Assembly (NCBI RefSeq): GCF_019511445.1
Contig: NZ_JAEUAN010000011.1
Span: 1 to 64,000, forward strand
Length of the DNA stretch: 64,000 bases
Direction of reading: 5' to 3'
From: Aliirhizobium wenxiniae
GTDB taxonomy: Bacteria; Pseudomonadota; Alphaproteobacteria; Rhizobiales; Rhizobiaceae
Part shown: in pieces, positions 17,978 to 27,491 of the stretch
Layout of the letters: each line of letters begins with the position of its first letter
Position numbering within the stretch: position 1 is the first letter of the stretch
Notes under the pieces: generated by a model
Databases searched by the model: none
Told to the model about the DNA's origin: nothing
The model's input: only the letters and a program-made list of their open reading frames with translations
Translations under genes and position numbers: made by a program

Positions 17978-19078
17978 CTATATGCTGAAATCCAGCTCCG
18001 GCTGCTCTTGGCTGTCACCATCGTCTTCAGCGCCGGTGAGCGATGAGAGTGTCACCCCAAGCAATCGCACTGAACGCCTGAACGGATAGACCGTCTTCAG
18101 CAGCTCCGAGGCAGCATTGAGAACATCTTGGCCACTCGAAAAAGGCAGGGTGCCAGTTCGGCTTCTGGTGGCCTGGGTGAAATCCGAATATTTGATCTTC
18201 ACCGTTACGGTTTTGCTCGAGATGCGTTTTGCCTCGCAATAGGTCCAGACTTTGTCTGCCAGCGGCTTTAGCTCGCTGGTTGCCCGGTCGAGATCGTCGA
18301 TATCTCGGCTGAACGTGTCTTCGGCGCCGACCGACTTCCGCACTCGATCAGGTCGGACCTGGCGTTCATCGATGCCACGTGCGATGCCATAAAAGTAAGG
18401 GCCTGACTTGCCGAAATGCTGGGTGAGGAATGGTAGAGATTGCGCCTTCAGGTCCGCGCCGGTTTCAATGCCGAGTCGATGCATCTTTTCCGCAGTTGCC
18501 GGTCCGACACCGTGAAATTTCTTCACGGCAAGTCCCTCGACGAAGGCCGGGCCATTCTTCGGGGTGATGACAGCCTGACCGTTCGGCTTGTTGAGATCGG
18601 ACGCCATCTTGGCCAGAAACTTGTTGTAGGAGATGCCGGCGGAGGCATTGAGCCCGGTCACCGCCTTGATCTTTGCGCGGATCTCAAGCGCGATCTCGGT
18701 GGCAATCGGCATATCTTTCAGGTTTTCGGTCACATCCAGATAGGCTTCATCGAGCGACAGCGGCTCGATCAGTGGCGTGTATTCGGCAAAGATTTCCCGG
18801 ATCTGCTGCGAGACAGCACGATAGACTTCGAAGCGAGGTTTTACGAAGATCAGGTCCGGGCATTTGCGTGCGGCAGTGACCGATGGCATGGCCGAATGAA
18901 CCCCGAACTTGCGCGCCTCATAACTGGCGGCCGCGACCACGCCTCTTGCGGCAGCGCCGCCAACCGCAAGCGGCTTGCCGCGCAGATCCGGATTATCCCT
19001 CTGTTCCACCGACGCGTAAAAAGCATCCATATCGACGTGGATTATCTTTCGGGTGGCTGGGGAGGTCATGGCGTCCAT
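17978..19078 (-). CDS. dinB: DNA polymerase IV
   Basis: This 366-residue Y-family polymerase has catalytic motifs DMDAFYASVEQ (Asp16) and SLDEAYLDV (Asp110, Glu111), a helix-hairpin-helix (KKFHGVGPATAEKMHRLG, ~residues 185-202) and a little-finger domain. The C-terminus (QPELDFSI) fits a beta-clamp binding motif. It performs error-prone bypass of lesions. MDAMTSP is the chosen start; ATG four codons in is possible. It is convergent with the TonB receptor. No LexA box could be confirmed upstream. Confidence 0.95.
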   Translation of the reverse strand: MDAMTSPATRKIIHVDMDAFYASVEQRDNPDLRGKPLAVGGAAARGVVAAASYEARKFGVHSAMPSVTAARKCPDLIFVKPRFEVYRAVSQQIREIFAEYTPLIEPLSLDEAYLDVTENLKDMPIATEIALEIRAKIKAVTGLNASAGISYNKFLAKMASDLNKPNGQAVITPKNGPAFVEGLAVKKFHGVGPATAEKMHRLGIETGADLKAQSLPFLTQHFGKSGPYFYGIARGIDERQVRPDRVRKSVGAEDTFSRDIDDLDRATSELKPLADKVWTYCEAKRISSKTVTVKIKYSDFTQATRSRTGTLPFSSGQDVLNAASELLKTVYPFRRSVRLLGVTLSSLTGAEDDGDSQEQPELDFSI

Positions 19079-19111
19079 CGATGCAATCTCAGCGGCCGGT
19101 GAGCACTGGTG

Positions 19112-19561
19112 TCAGCCACGACGCATTTGGCGGTCATCGTATCCGGGATCACCTTCGATCGGTCCGCATTCGCCACCCGGTCCCCAGACGCTGTCCCGGT
19201 AATCAGCCTCGGCGTCGGCGAGCTCCTGATCGAATTCCGGATAGGGACGGGTTTCATCTGGCAGTTCCACCCAGGCGGTATCGTCAGCAAGCGACGTACC
19301 GACCTGCAATTGAACCGCGTTAGATTCTGGCCGATCACATGACTCGTAAGGAAATTTGCCGAACTTCATAAGCAGATCAGAGGCCCCCGGCGAAAAGTAG
19401 TAGATCGGCTGCTTGTCGCGGCTGCGGTAGAAGGCGGCGACATCCCAGTCGAAACTTCCTAAATGCGGCAGAAACAGCTGCCGATAGTGATCCTGGACAG
19501 CCATATGGAAATCACGTTCCGACATTGACGACTTCGCAGGGTCGAGTTTGAGCCAGCTCAT
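19112..19561 (-). CDS. Hypothetical protein
   Basis: The start at 19561 (MSWLKLDPAKSSMSERDFHM) is chosen because AAGGA lies just upstream; the frame is open to 19609. The ~149-residue product is soluble and acidic at the C-terminus, with aromatic-rich segments (FDWDVAAFYRSRDKQPIYYF) and no known catalytic motif. It looks like a conserved rhizobial hypothetical. It lies 33 bases beyond dinB on the same strand, upstream of it in transcription order, so they could be co-transcribed. Function unknown. Confidence 0.6.
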   Translation of the reverse strand: MSWLKLDPAKSSMSERDFHMAVQDHYRQLFLPHLGSFDWDVAAFYRSRDKQPIYYFSPGASDLLMKFGKFPYESCDRPESNAVQLQVGTSLADDTAWVELPDETRPYPEFDQELADAEADYRDSVWGPGGECGPIEGDPGYDDRQMRRG

Positions 19562-19648
19562 GTCCTTATCCTTTCCATATCGGATAGAACAAAATAAGAA
19601 CAATCGCAATGAGAGTCAAATCATTGCAGGATGATCCGGCATCTGCGG

Positions 19649-20122
19649 CTACAACAGCGTTGGTTGCTCTAAGGGCTCACCGTCTTTTGCAACGATAGAC
19701 GAAGCGTAGGGCTCGCGCGACGAGATGATCAGGGCATCCGCCGGCAGTGGCCGGGCAAGCGCCTTTGCCTCATCCCAAGAAGCCCGCATCCAGACCTCGA
19801 CTTCCTCCTGGGTCAGGAGAAGGACCGGCATGGCATTTTCGTGGATCGGTTCCACCAGTGCATTCGGGTCGGTCGTCAGGAAAACATAGAGATCATCTGT
19901 CGTCAGTCCGTCTTTCTCCTTCCTGACGCTCTGCCATTGCGGCACCTGAATGCCGGCAAAAAACATCAGCGATTTCTGCTCGTCGCGCGCGAACCAGGCA
20001 TTCGGGACCTTGCCGCCCGGTACTTGGCTTTTCGGATCCGGCTCGGCAAAGCTGGTGACAGGGACGATGCATCGATGTTCGACACCAAACCATCGCTTCC
20101 AATGCGGAAAGGTGAGCTTTCG
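19649..20122 (-). pseudogene. SRAP/YedK-type peptidase, N-terminally truncated
   Basis: The frame upstream of the stop at 19649 encodes ~155 residues of the SRAP (HMCES/YedK) family: FPHWKRWFGVEHRCIVPVTS, FAEPDPKSQVPGGKVPNAWF, MFFAGI and ALVEPIHENAMPVLL, including the conserved His in the HENAMPV motif. SRAP proteins crosslink to abasic sites in single-stranded DNA through an N-terminal Cys2 (MCGR start). That start is missing, because the DNA beyond about 20125 belongs to a dnaE2 fragment on the other strand. Without Cys2 it should be inactive. Confidence 0.75.
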
Positions 20123-20125
20123 AAG

Positions 20126-20278
20126 GCGAGCGAGCTTGGCATCCAGGCGATTGGTGTCGTCGATCGCAACAGTCTCGCGGGGATTGTCCGGGCGCTAGAA
20201 GCATCGCGAGCAACCGGCCTGCGTCTAGTCGTCGGCTGCCGGCTCGATCTGCAAGACGGCATGTCAGTGCTGGTTTAT
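20126..20278 (+). pseudogene. dnaE2: dnaE2 (error-prone polymerase) PHP-domain fragment
   Basis: About 50 residues match the PHP domain of the ImuC/DnaE2 polymerase: ASELGIQAIGVVDRNSLAGI and RALEASRATGLRLVVGCRLD. Intact proteins exceed 1000 residues, so this is a short relic. It is bounded on the left by the oppositely oriented SRAP fragment and on the right by an IS66 transposase fragment. Confidence 0.7.
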
Positions 20279-20280
20279 TT

Positions 20281-20553
20281 CGGTTCGGCAGAATTTTCTC
20301 CCTCTGTACCGGCTACGATGACCTCGACAACCTGCTGTCGCGGTTGAAGCGCCGCAAGGCCGAGCTGCTTCGGGTTCTGGAGCGGCCGGAAACGCCGCTG
20401 CCTACAAACGCCTCGGAAAGAGATCTGCGCGGCTGTGTCATAAAGCGGAAGATTTCGGGCGGCACGGTCAGCCGCGACGGTCGACAGGCGCGTGACATCA
20501 TGCTCGGGCTGATGAAGATCAGCCCGTTCCGCTCCTCGCCACCATCGTCGTAG
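20281..20553 (+). mobile_element. IS66-family transposase C-terminal remnant
   Basis: The frame encodes GYDDLDNLLSRLKRRKAELL, then VLERPETPLPTNASERDLRG and KRKISGGTVSRDGRQARDIM, the conserved C-terminal part of IS66 TnpC transposases including the Glu of the DDE triad in the NASERDLR segment. Homology breaks off after LGLMK, where the usual end is replaced by an unrelated short tail. No inverted-repeat ends or accompanying tnpA/tnpB were found. It is a relic. Confidence 0.75.
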
Positions 20554-20857
20554 CACGCCGCTGACGATCCGAAGCTCCGCACGCTAATCCAGCACTGCCA
20601 CCAGATCTGCCCCGCTTACCCCAAAGCGCGGAAGTTCTGCGGAAAATCGGCCAAACTTAACATCTTGAAAAATCAGCAAGCGAAGCAGGATACGAAACCT
20701 AATGAGCGGTTTCGTTTCACCACCGGGTAGTTAACCATATTTTCCTGGAATCGCTGCGCGGATAGGCTCTTTCTGATTCGTATTATAGGCCGCAAAGCAG
20801 CGCCTGAAAATACGCCGTGGAGTTTCAAAGCTCTATTTCCAAAGGTCCGGTGGATGT

Positions 20858-20873
20858 GTTGACAGCTGTCAAC
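20858..20873. other. parS: parS-like centromere site (distal copy 1)
   Basis: GTTGACAGCTGTCAAC is a perfect 16-bp palindrome, extended to 20 bp (GTG...CAC, 20856-20875). It matches every fixed base of the repABC parS consensus as I recall it (GTTNNCNGCNGNNAAC), the binding site of RepB. It lies 11.5 kb from the end of repC. RepB binding is inferred. Confidence 0.65.
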
Positions 20874-21029
20874 ACGCACATCCAACGGAGTGATCGCTGG
20901 CCCGCAACCGAGGCCCCTCCCCCAACTTCAGCAGCCCCGCCATGTTGCCGCAATTGCGTATCGAACACGGCACCGTAGCGAGTGCGTCTCTCACAACGTC
21001 GAGGAAGCAGAGCAGCCCCACGCATCACC

Positions 21030-21045
21030 GTTGACAGCTGTCAAC
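21030..21045. other. parS: parS-like centromere site (distal copy 2)
   Basis: The identical 16-bp palindrome GTTGACAGCTGTCAAC recurs 172 bases from the first copy. Flanking bases differ between the copies, so only the palindrome itself is conserved, as expected of a protein binding site. Confidence 0.65.
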
Positions 21046-21112
21046 CGCAACTTCGATCCGGCGATTACCGCCTCCCAAGCTTCCGCCATCAAGATAAAAT
21101 CACGCCGCTCAG

Positions 21113-22480
21113 CTACTGGTGTAGCCATTGCTCCCGGTAACCAACAAGATCAACCTCATCGATGGCGACTGCAGACACACCCTTACGCGCTGCCGGTGCG
21201 ATACCAGCCAGCAGGGCCGCGCCCTGGCTTGTCCCCGTCGATCCCGGGACGGCGATCACCTCCCTGCCCGTCAGACCGGTCAAAAGGCTGAGGTAAAGCG
21301 CATTGAGCGCAAACGGTCCCTCCACGAGGGTAGGTCCTTTCGCGCGCGCCAGATCGAGGCACGTCTGCGTCATCAGCGCGAAATAGAGGCAGGCTGCGGC
21401 CCAGCGCTCATCCGAGGATGCGCCCTCATCCTTCAACCACCTCATCTGCCGTCCCGGAAAAGGCCCCGATCCTGTGGCGATATTCGGAAGCAGCATCAGC
21501 CGCTTTTCTATAACGCCCGGCAGGACATTCATCATCCGATCCTGATCCAGTGCCCCAAGTTCAGCGCTTAACACCTCGAATTCCCGGCCACCCATAAAGC
21601 GGGCGGACGGGACAACACGCCCATAGGCATCGACATTGGCCAGCGTGTCCCGCGTCGGATCCAGCCGGTCGATATCACCGCCGACAGCGAAATTGATCAC
21701 CCATGTGCCCGTCGAAACAACGGCGAATGGCACTTCGCGACCCGCAAGATATGGCAGAAGCGAAGCGTTGGAATCGTGGATTCCGCAAAACACCGGCACC
21801 GGTCGGGGGAGGGCGATGCCAGAGGCGATCTCGGGAAGGATCGTGCCGACCTGATCGAAGGCCGAATGCACCGGAGCCATGAGATTATCAATACCCAGTG
21901 CCTCGACAAGCGATGAATACCGCCCCTCATGCGGCCGCCAGAGATCCGTATGGCAGCCCAGCGACGTCACCTCATTGGCAGCCACGCCGCTCAGCCGAAA
22001 GGCCCAATACTGCGGATAGGTCAGGATCGTTCGAACGCTCGAAAACGCATCGGGAAACGCAGTTTTCTGATAGTGGATCTGCGCACCGAGATTAAGCCCG
22101 CCGGAAAGGCGAGGCGAAAAGGTCTCGGCAAAATCCGGTCGGATCGCATTATAGGCACGCTGGATCTCTTCGGAATATTGATGCTCGTAATCCAGCACCG
22201 GCAAGGCGAGCTTTCCATCCACATTGATCAGCGCGGCAGCGGCTCCGTGCGTCGTGATCGAGATCGCATCGAAGCCAGGCTGTTTGGCAAAAGCCGCAAG
22301 GCTCTCGATCAGGAAAGACCAGAGCGCTTCCACGTCATAATGCGGGTAGGGCGGGCCTGACAGAACCCGATTTGGCATGCGCCGCATCTCGATTTCCGCG
22401 CCGCTTGCGGCATCGAAGATCACCACTTTCGCATTCGTCTTGCCTATATCGAGAACGGCGATCCGCTGAAAATCACTCAT
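21113..22480 (-). CDS. rhaK: L-rhamnose-pathway sugar kinase RhaK (FGGY family)
   Basis: This 455-residue FGGY-family kinase begins with the phosphate-1 loop ([15 protein letters not shown]) and carries a second nucleotide-binding segment ([13 protein letters not shown], ~residue 255). It is the last gene of a leftward operon whose order R-S-T-P-Q-U-K matches the rhamnose locus of Rhizobium leguminosarum, where RhaK phosphorylates the sugar and is also needed for transporter activity. It overlaps rhaU by 4 bases (22477-22480), implying translational coupling. Confidence 0.92.
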   Translation of the reverse strand: MSDFQRIAVLDIGKTNAKVVIFDAASGAEIEMRRMPNRVLSGPPYPHYDVEALWSFLIESLAAFAKQPGFDAISITTHGAAAALINVDGKLALPVLDYEHQYSEEIQRAYNAIRPDFAETFSPRLSGGLNLGAQIHYQKTAFPDAFSSVRTILTYPQYWAFRLSGVAANEVTSLGCHTDLWRPHEGRYSSLVEALGIDNLMAPVHSAFDQVGTILPEIASGIALPRPVPVFCGIHDSNASLLPYLAGREVPFAVVSTGTWVINFAVGGDIDRLDPTRDTLANVDAYGRVVPSARFMGGREFEVLSAELGALDQDRMMNVLPGVIEKRLMLLPNIATGSGPFPGRQMRWLKDEGASSDERWAAACLYFALMTQTCLDLARAKGPTLVEGPFALNALYLSLLTGLTGREVIAVPGSTGTSQGAALLAGIAPAARKGVSAVAIDEVDLVGYREQWLHQ

Positions 22481-22797
22481 TGCAGATGAAACACCGTGGT
22501 GAGATCACTCTGCACCGGCGAATTATCCGGATTGGTCTCCATGATATCGGCCATATGCGCCCACCAGCGCTTCATCACCGGATGTTCCGGCAGGCTTGCC
22601 ATGGAATGGTCGACCGGTCGCGAAAGCACGCCGAAAAGCGTGTTGCTCTCCCGGTCGAGATGGATGGAATAATCCCGCACACCCGCCTCGCGCAGAAGCG
22701 CTGCAAGCTCCGGCCAGATCTCGTCATGGCGCTTGCGATACTCGGCCTCCATGCCAGGGTTCAGTTTCATCTTGAATGCGTGTTTTTCCAAAATCAT
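22477..22797 (-). CDS. rhaU: L-rhamnose mutarotase RhaU
   Basis: This 106-residue protein has the RhaM/RhaU pattern: [20 protein letters not shown] with the catalytic-type His near residue 23, [20 protein letters not shown], and a C-terminal [17 protein letters not shown]. The enzyme interconverts alpha and beta L-rhamnose anomers so that import feeds the isomerase efficiently. It is overlapped by 4 bases at both ends (rhaQ upstream, rhaK downstream). Confidence 0.93.
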   Translation of the reverse strand: MILEKHAFKMKLNPGMEAEYRKRHDEIWPELAALLREAGVRDYSIHLDRESNTLFGVLSRPVDHSMASLPEHPVMKRWWAHMADIMETNPDNSPVQSDLTTVFHLQ

Positions 22798-23816
22798 TTC
22801 GTACTCATGAACTTGATGCGACGCACCACGATGGGCAGCGCGATGGTGATGATCAGAAGCAGGCCGACAAAAATCGACATGACGATGCCCGGCACGTTCA
22901 AGAGGCCGAGACCGAAGGTAACGAGGCCCATGACGAAGGCCGCGATAACGACACCTGCAATCGTGCCTGCCCCGCCGAGAATGGAAACACCGCCGAGCAC
23001 GACCATGGTGACGATCTCCAACTCCCAGCCTTGAGCGATCGACGGGCGGGTGGAGCCGAGGCGCGAGGTGAGGCAGACGGCTGCGATACCGGACATCAGG
23101 CCTGTCAGCAGAAACAGCTTGAACTTGATCCGCTCGACCGGGATGCCGGAGAAGCGCGCCGCAAACTCGTTATTGCCGATGACGAAAACCTGTCGGCCGA
23201 AATTGGTGGCGTGCAGCACGATGCCGAAAATGATGGCCAGCACGATGAACAGCACGAACTCGAACGAGAAGACCCAGAAAACGTAGCCCTGCCCAAAGTA
23301 GGCGAAATCGGCCGGATATTTGCCATAAGCCTGATCACCGAGCGTGATGTAGGAAATGCCGCGAAACAGGCTCATCGTGCCGATGGTAACGACGATCGAG
23401 GGCAGTTTCAGCACCGAGACAAGCGTTCCGTTGATCGCGCCGCAGACAAGCCCGACGCTGACGCCGACCGCCACCAGCCCCGGCGCACCGATCCCCATCT
23501 GGGCTGCCGCACCCATTGCGGTAGAGGCGAGTGCGATGATCGCTGCGACCGAAAGATCGATTTCGCCGACGATGATTAGCATCGCCATGGCAAAGGCGAT
23601 CATCGCTTTCTCGGTGAAATTGAAGGTCGCGTCCGACAGGTTCCAGGCGTTGAGGAAGTAGGGGGAGGCGAGCGAGTTGGCGATGAAGATCGCCACTGCG
23701 ACGCCGAACAGCAGCACTTCCCAGCTGCCGAGCAGGCGGCTCATCGGCGTACCCAGCCGATCGGGAATGGCGGAACGGGTTCTGGTTTCAGCAGTCATGT
23801 CGCGATTGTCGCTCAT
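22794..23816 (-). CDS. rhaQ: Rhamnose ABC transporter permease RhaQ
   Basis: This 340-residue inner-membrane protein of the ribose/rhamnose (RbsC-like) family has about 9-10 hydrophobic segments and the family hallmark [20 protein letters not shown] near residue 280, which contacts the ATPase. It pairs with RhaP as the second half of the channel. It overlaps rhaP by 4 bases and rhaU by 4 bases. Confidence 0.9.
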   Translation of the reverse strand: MSDNRDMTAETRTRSAIPDRLGTPMSRLLGSWEVLLFGVAVAIFIANSLASPYFLNAWNLSDATFNFTEKAMIAFAMAMLIIVGEIDLSVAAIIALASTAMGAAAQMGIGAPGLVAVGVSVGLVCGAINGTLVSVLKLPSIVVTIGTMSLFRGISYITLGDQAYGKYPADFAYFGQGYVFWVFSFEFVLFIVLAIIFGIVLHATNFGRQVFVIGNNEFAARFSGIPVERIKFKLFLLTGLMSGIAAVCLTSRLGSTRPSIAQGWELEIVTMVVLGGVSILGGAGTIAGVVIAAFVMGLVTFGLGLLNVPGIVMSIFVGLLLIITIALPIVVRRIKFMSTK

Positions 23817-24802
23817 GCGGAAACCTCCTTGGCGCCACGATCGCGCAGAATGATGCGCCCGGCCTTGCGTTCGGCGCGGGCATTGAAAACGACGGCGGCG
23901 ACGATAACGATGCCGGAGATCGCCATCTGTGCGAATGGGGAAATGCCTATGACCGGAAGCGCGTTCTTGATGACACCGAGGAACAGCGCCCCAAGCACGG
24001 CACCGGCGACCGAGCCGATGCCACCGGCAATCGAGATGCCGCCGATGACACAGGCCGCCACCGTATCGAGCTCGAAGCCCGCCGCGACATCGACATAGGC
24101 GACGGCGTAACGCGACACCCAGAGATAACCGGCAAGCCCTGCCAGCGCGCCTGAAAGCGTGAAGGCGAAAAACCGCGTCCGGCCGATATCGATACCGGCA
24201 TAGACCGCCGCGGTCGGGTTACCCCCGGAAGCATAGGTCGCGCGGCCGAACTGCGTTCGCGTCAGCACCACCCACATCATCAGCACGATGGCGATCGCCA
24301 TCCATGACAGGAGCGGCATGCCTAAAACGGGTAGGCGAGGGAAGTTGAGGAAGCCGGGCGTCATCTGGTGCGAATTGACCCAGGCGCCGCCAGACAGGAC
24401 GAAGGCCATGCCTCGATAAATTGTCAGCGTGCCGAGCGTCACGACGATCGGCGGGATCCTCAGCCACCAGACCAGCACGCCGTTGATCGCCCCCAGCGCC
24501 GCACCGATGCCGACAGCCAGAATGACCAGCAGCGCCAGCGGCAAGCCGGGAAAAGCCGCATCCATCATCGCCACCGCCATACCGGTAAAGGCGAGATTGG
24601 CGGCAACCGAAAGATCGATCGATTTGGTCAGGATCACCGTCATCTGGCCGAGCGCCAATATGATCAGGATCGACGTGTCGTTGAAAATATTGGCGAGATT
24701 TCCGGGCGTCGCAAAGCCGGGCGCACGGGTGGCAAACCCTGCCACCATGATGGCGATAATGCCGACCAGAAGCAGCTCGCGGTGTTTCAAGAGTTTCTTC
24801 AT
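23813..24802 (-). CDS. rhaP: Rhamnose ABC transporter permease RhaP
   Basis: The start is set at ATG 24802 (MKKLLKHRELLLVG) because GAGGGG sits six bases upstream; the frame is open to 24820. The ~329-residue RbsC-like permease has multiple membrane helices and the conserved GGISIAGGIGSVAGAVLGAL segment near residue 245. It begins 10 bases after the rhaT stop, giving a tightly packed transporter operon. Confidence 0.9.
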   Translation of the reverse strand: MKKLLKHRELLLVGIIAIMVAGFATRAPGFATPGNLANIFNDTSILIILALGQMTVILTKSIDLSVAANLAFTGMAVAMMDAAFPGLPLALLVILAVGIGAALGAINGVLVWWLRIPPIVVTLGTLTIYRGMAFVLSGGAWVNSHQMTPGFLNFPRLPVLGMPLLSWMAIAIVLMMWVVLTRTQFGRATYASGGNPTAAVYAGIDIGRTRFFAFTLSGALAGLAGYLWVSRYAVAYVDVAAGFELDTVAACVIGGISIAGGIGSVAGAVLGALFLGVIKNALPVIGISPFAQMAISGIVIVAAVVFNARAERKAGRIILRDRGAKEVSA

Positions 24803-24812
24803 CTGAGCCCCC

Positions 24813-26378
24813 TCACGCATTGCCGGTGGCGGCGCGCACCAGCGTCTCGGCGCTCAGCTGCGACCGCTCGAATATCCCGGCCGACAGGCCTTCGCGCATC
24901 ACCAGCACCCGGTCCGACACGCCAAGAATTTCCGGCAGTTCGGAAGAGACCATGATGATAGACAGGCCTTCGGCCGCCAGTTCGCTGATGAAACCGTGCA
25001 CCGCCGCCTTGGAGCCGATATCGATCCCCTTGGTCGGCTCGTCGAGAATGATCACCTTGGGAAGTGTCGCCAGCCATTTGCCGATCACCACCTTCTGCTG
25101 GTTGCCGCCCGAAAGCGTACCGACAGGTACGGAAAGCGCTGCCGCACGCAGATCCAGTCGCTCGGCATATTTGCGCGCCAGCGCCAGCTCATTGGCGGCC
25201 TTCAGGAAACCCGATCGCGAGGTGCGCGCCAGCGAGGGCAGCGACATGTTCTGAAAGATCGGCATCGGCAGCGCCAGACCATGGCGGCCGCGCTCTTCCG
25301 GCACATAGACAATACCGGCCGCAATCGCATCGCGCGGCGAGCGGATGGAAAGCGTCTCGCCCTCCAACACCAGTTGACCGGAAGATGGCCGCGTCACACC
25401 GAACAGCGACTGGCAGATTTCCGAACGACCGGCACCGACCAGGCCATAGACACCGAGAATTTCGCCGCGCTTCAGGTCGAAGGAGATGTCGCGATATTCC
25501 GTCGGGTGACAATAGTTCTCGACCGAAAGCACCGTCTCACCGATCTTGACCTCGACCTTGGGAAAGATGTTTTCGACATCGCGACCCACCATCATCCGCA
25601 CGATCGTATCCTGTGGGGTGTCGGCCAGCCGCCCATGGCCCACGGCCCGGCCATCGCGAAACACCGCGAAATTCTCGGCGATCTCGTAAACCTCGTCGAA
25701 CTTGTGGCTGATGAACAGGATCGCCTTGCCCTGCCTCTTCAAGCCCTCGACGATGCGAAACAGATCGTCGATCTCCTTGCGGGAGAGGGCAGCGGTCGGC
25801 TCGTCCATGATGACGATCCGGGCCTCAACCGACAGCGCCCGGGCAATCGCCACCAGATGCCGCTGCGCAATCGAGAGATCTTTTAGCCGTATGGTCGGAT
25901 CGATCTCGCTTTCCAGCGCGTGAAGCAAGTCGCTCGCGCGCGCATTCATGGTCTTCCAGTCGATCAGACCGAAGCGCGTGCGCGGCGCATGCCCGAGAAA
26001 AATGTTTTCCGCCACCGACAGTTCGTCGAACAGCACGGTCTCCTGATGGATCGCGGTCACACCCGCATCGACGGCATCCTGCGCGCTCGTAAAACTCACC
26101 GGCTGACCATCGATCAGGATCTCGCCTTCGCTCGGCACATAGATCCCGGTAAGGATCTTCACCAGCGTCGATTTCCCCGCGCCGTTTTCGCCGATCAGGG
26201 CCGTCACTTCACCAGGATAAAGCGAGATATTGACGCCATCCAGCGCCTTAACAGCGGGAAAAATCTGGGAAATTCCGCGCATTTCGAGGATCGTCGTCCG
26301 GCCCGCGGATTTCGAATCCTGAATAGGCGCCACCTCCATGCCCGTCCGTTCAACTGCGGTCATCGTCATATCTGCCAA
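24813..26378 (-). CDS. rhaT: Rhamnose ABC transporter ATPase RhaT (double ABC domain)
   Basis: This 521-residue protein has two fused ABC domains like RbsA/MglA. The first has Walker A GENGAGKST (residues 63-71) and Walker B IVIMDEPTAAL. The second has a degenerate Walker A (GLVGAGRSE), an intact signature LSGGNQQKVVIGKWL and Walker B VIILDEPTKGID. One canonical and one degenerate site is usual for sugar importers of this class. It follows rhaS by ~66 bases containing a short hairpin-forming sequence, and drives import through RhaP/RhaQ. Confidence 0.93.
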   Translation of the reverse strand: MADMTMTAVERTGMEVAPIQDSKSAGRTTILEMRGISQIFPAVKALDGVNISLYPGEVTALIGENGAGKSTLVKILTGIYVPSEGEILIDGQPVSFTSAQDAVDAGVTAIHQETVLFDELSVAENIFLGHAPRTRFGLIDWKTMNARASDLLHALESEIDPTIRLKDLSIAQRHLVAIARALSVEARIVIMDEPTAALSRKEIDDLFRIVEGLKRQGKAILFISHKFDEVYEIAENFAVFRDGRAVGHGRLADTPQDTIVRMMVGRDVENIFPKVEVKIGETVLSVENYCHPTEYRDISFDLKRGEILGVYGLVGAGRSEICQSLFGVTRPSSGQLVLEGETLSIRSPRDAIAAGIVYVPEERGRHGLALPMPIFQNMSLPSLARTSRSGFLKAANELALARKYAERLDLRAAALSVPVGTLSGGNQQKVVIGKWLATLPKVIILDEPTKGIDIGSKAAVHGFISELAAEGLSIIMVSSELPEILGVSDRVLVMREGLSAGIFERSQLSAETLVRAATGNA

Positions 26379-26444
26379 TTAAAAGTCATCACCGGTCCGG
26401 CGCCAAAAAACTGGCGGCGCCGGACCTTGAAGTCCCGGGAGGGA

Positions 26445-27440
26445 TCAGAAGATCTTCGAGAACTCGTCGATATTCTTGGAATTGTAGATGAACGGATCAG
26501 CCATCGCAGCTTCGCCATTCTCACCGATCTTGATCTTGCCCATGCGGCCGGCTTCGATTTCCGAGCCCGGCTTGCCGTCCGTGTCGCCCTTCACCAGGTG
26601 ATAGGAAATCTGGGTGGCGCTGTAGCCGAGATCGATCGGGTTCCAGATGGCGAATTCCTTGGTCGCACCGGACTTGATGGCGCCCGCCATTTCGGATGGA
26701 AGGCCAAGACCGGTCACATAGACCTGGCCGATCTTGCCAGCATCCTTCACCGCCTGCGAAGCAGCCAGCACGCCGACCGTCGTCGGTGCCACAATGACCT
26801 TCACATTCGGCTGCGAAGTCAGAAGCCCCTGTGCTTCACGATAGGACTTGTCGGCAAGGTCATCACCATAAACCGTGGTGGCGAGGTTGAGACCGGCAAA
26901 ATCCTTCAGCTGCTTCTTCATCTCGCCAATCCAGATATTCTGGTTGGTCGAGGTGGTGGTGGCGGATAGGATGGCGAAATCGCCCTTGCCGCCTTCGAGA
27001 TGGTTCGCCGCCAGCTGCAGGCACATCTTGCCGATAAGCTCGCTGGACGACGGGTTGAGCTGCAGGATACGGCCTTCCGGTGCAACACCGCTATCCCAGG
27101 AGATAACCTTGATGCCGCGCTGGGCCGCCTTCTTCAGCGCCGGCACGACGGCATCCGGGTCGTTGGCGGAAATGGCGATCGCATCGACGCCTTGTGCGAT
27201 CAGCGAGTTGATCACTTCGATCTGGCCTTCGGCCGTCGTCGAGGTCGGACCGGTATAGATGATCTCGACGCCGCCGAGTTCCTTTGCCGCTTCCTGTGCG
27301 CCCTTGTTGGCGGCTTCGAAGAAGCCGTTGCCGAGCGATTTCACCACAAGCGCGATCTTCATGTCGGCAGCGGAAGCCGCTGACGACATCATGGTGACGG
27401 CCAAAGCCACACCGAGTGCGAGTTTTTTAGAAAGTTTCAT
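26445..27440 (-). CDS. rhaS: Rhamnose-binding protein RhaS
   Basis: The start is ATG 27440 (MKLSKKLALGVALAVTMMSS), preceded by GGGAGGAG; the frame is open upstream to 27476. A signal peptide ends near residue 24 (ASAAD). The mature part is a family 4 periplasmic sugar-binding protein (KIALVVKSLGNGFFEAANKG, then AISANDPDAVVPALKKAAQR). It delivers L-rhamnose to RhaPQT. It is the second gene of the operon after the regulator. Confidence 0.93.
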   Translation of the reverse strand: MKLSKKLALGVALAVTMMSSAASAADMKIALVVKSLGNGFFEAANKGAQEAAKELGGVEIIYTGPTSTTAEGQIEVINSLIAQGVDAIAISANDPDAVVPALKKAAQRGIKVISWDSGVAPEGRILQLNPSSSELIGKMCLQLAANHLEGGKGDFAILSATTTSTNQNIWIGEMKKQLKDFAGLNLATTVYGDDLADKSYREAQGLLTSQPNVKVIVAPTTVGVLAASQAVKDAGKIGQVYVTGLGLPSEMAGAIKSGATKEFAIWNPIDLGYSATQISYHLVKGDTDGKPGSEIEAGRMGKIKIGENGEAAMADPFIYNSKNIDEFSKIF

Positions 27441-27491
27441 GCCAATTCTCCTCCCAAAGATTGAACGGATGTCCATTTCCTCCCGCCGCCC

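Larger units (their letters stand above)
20554..21112. other. Gene-free stretch containing two parS-like palindromes
   Basis: No coding sequence is credible in these 559 bases. The first ~90 bases may be decayed IS66 DNA. The two identical palindromes at 20858 and 21030 are the only clear structure. The 3' end of rhaK follows. Confidence 0.5.

Noticed and set aside
27430..27460. CTCCTCCC near 27450 as another anti-Shine-Dalgarno motif
   Set aside because: It is the complement of the GGGAGGAG ribosome site of rhaS on the minus strand, not in a hairpin loop.
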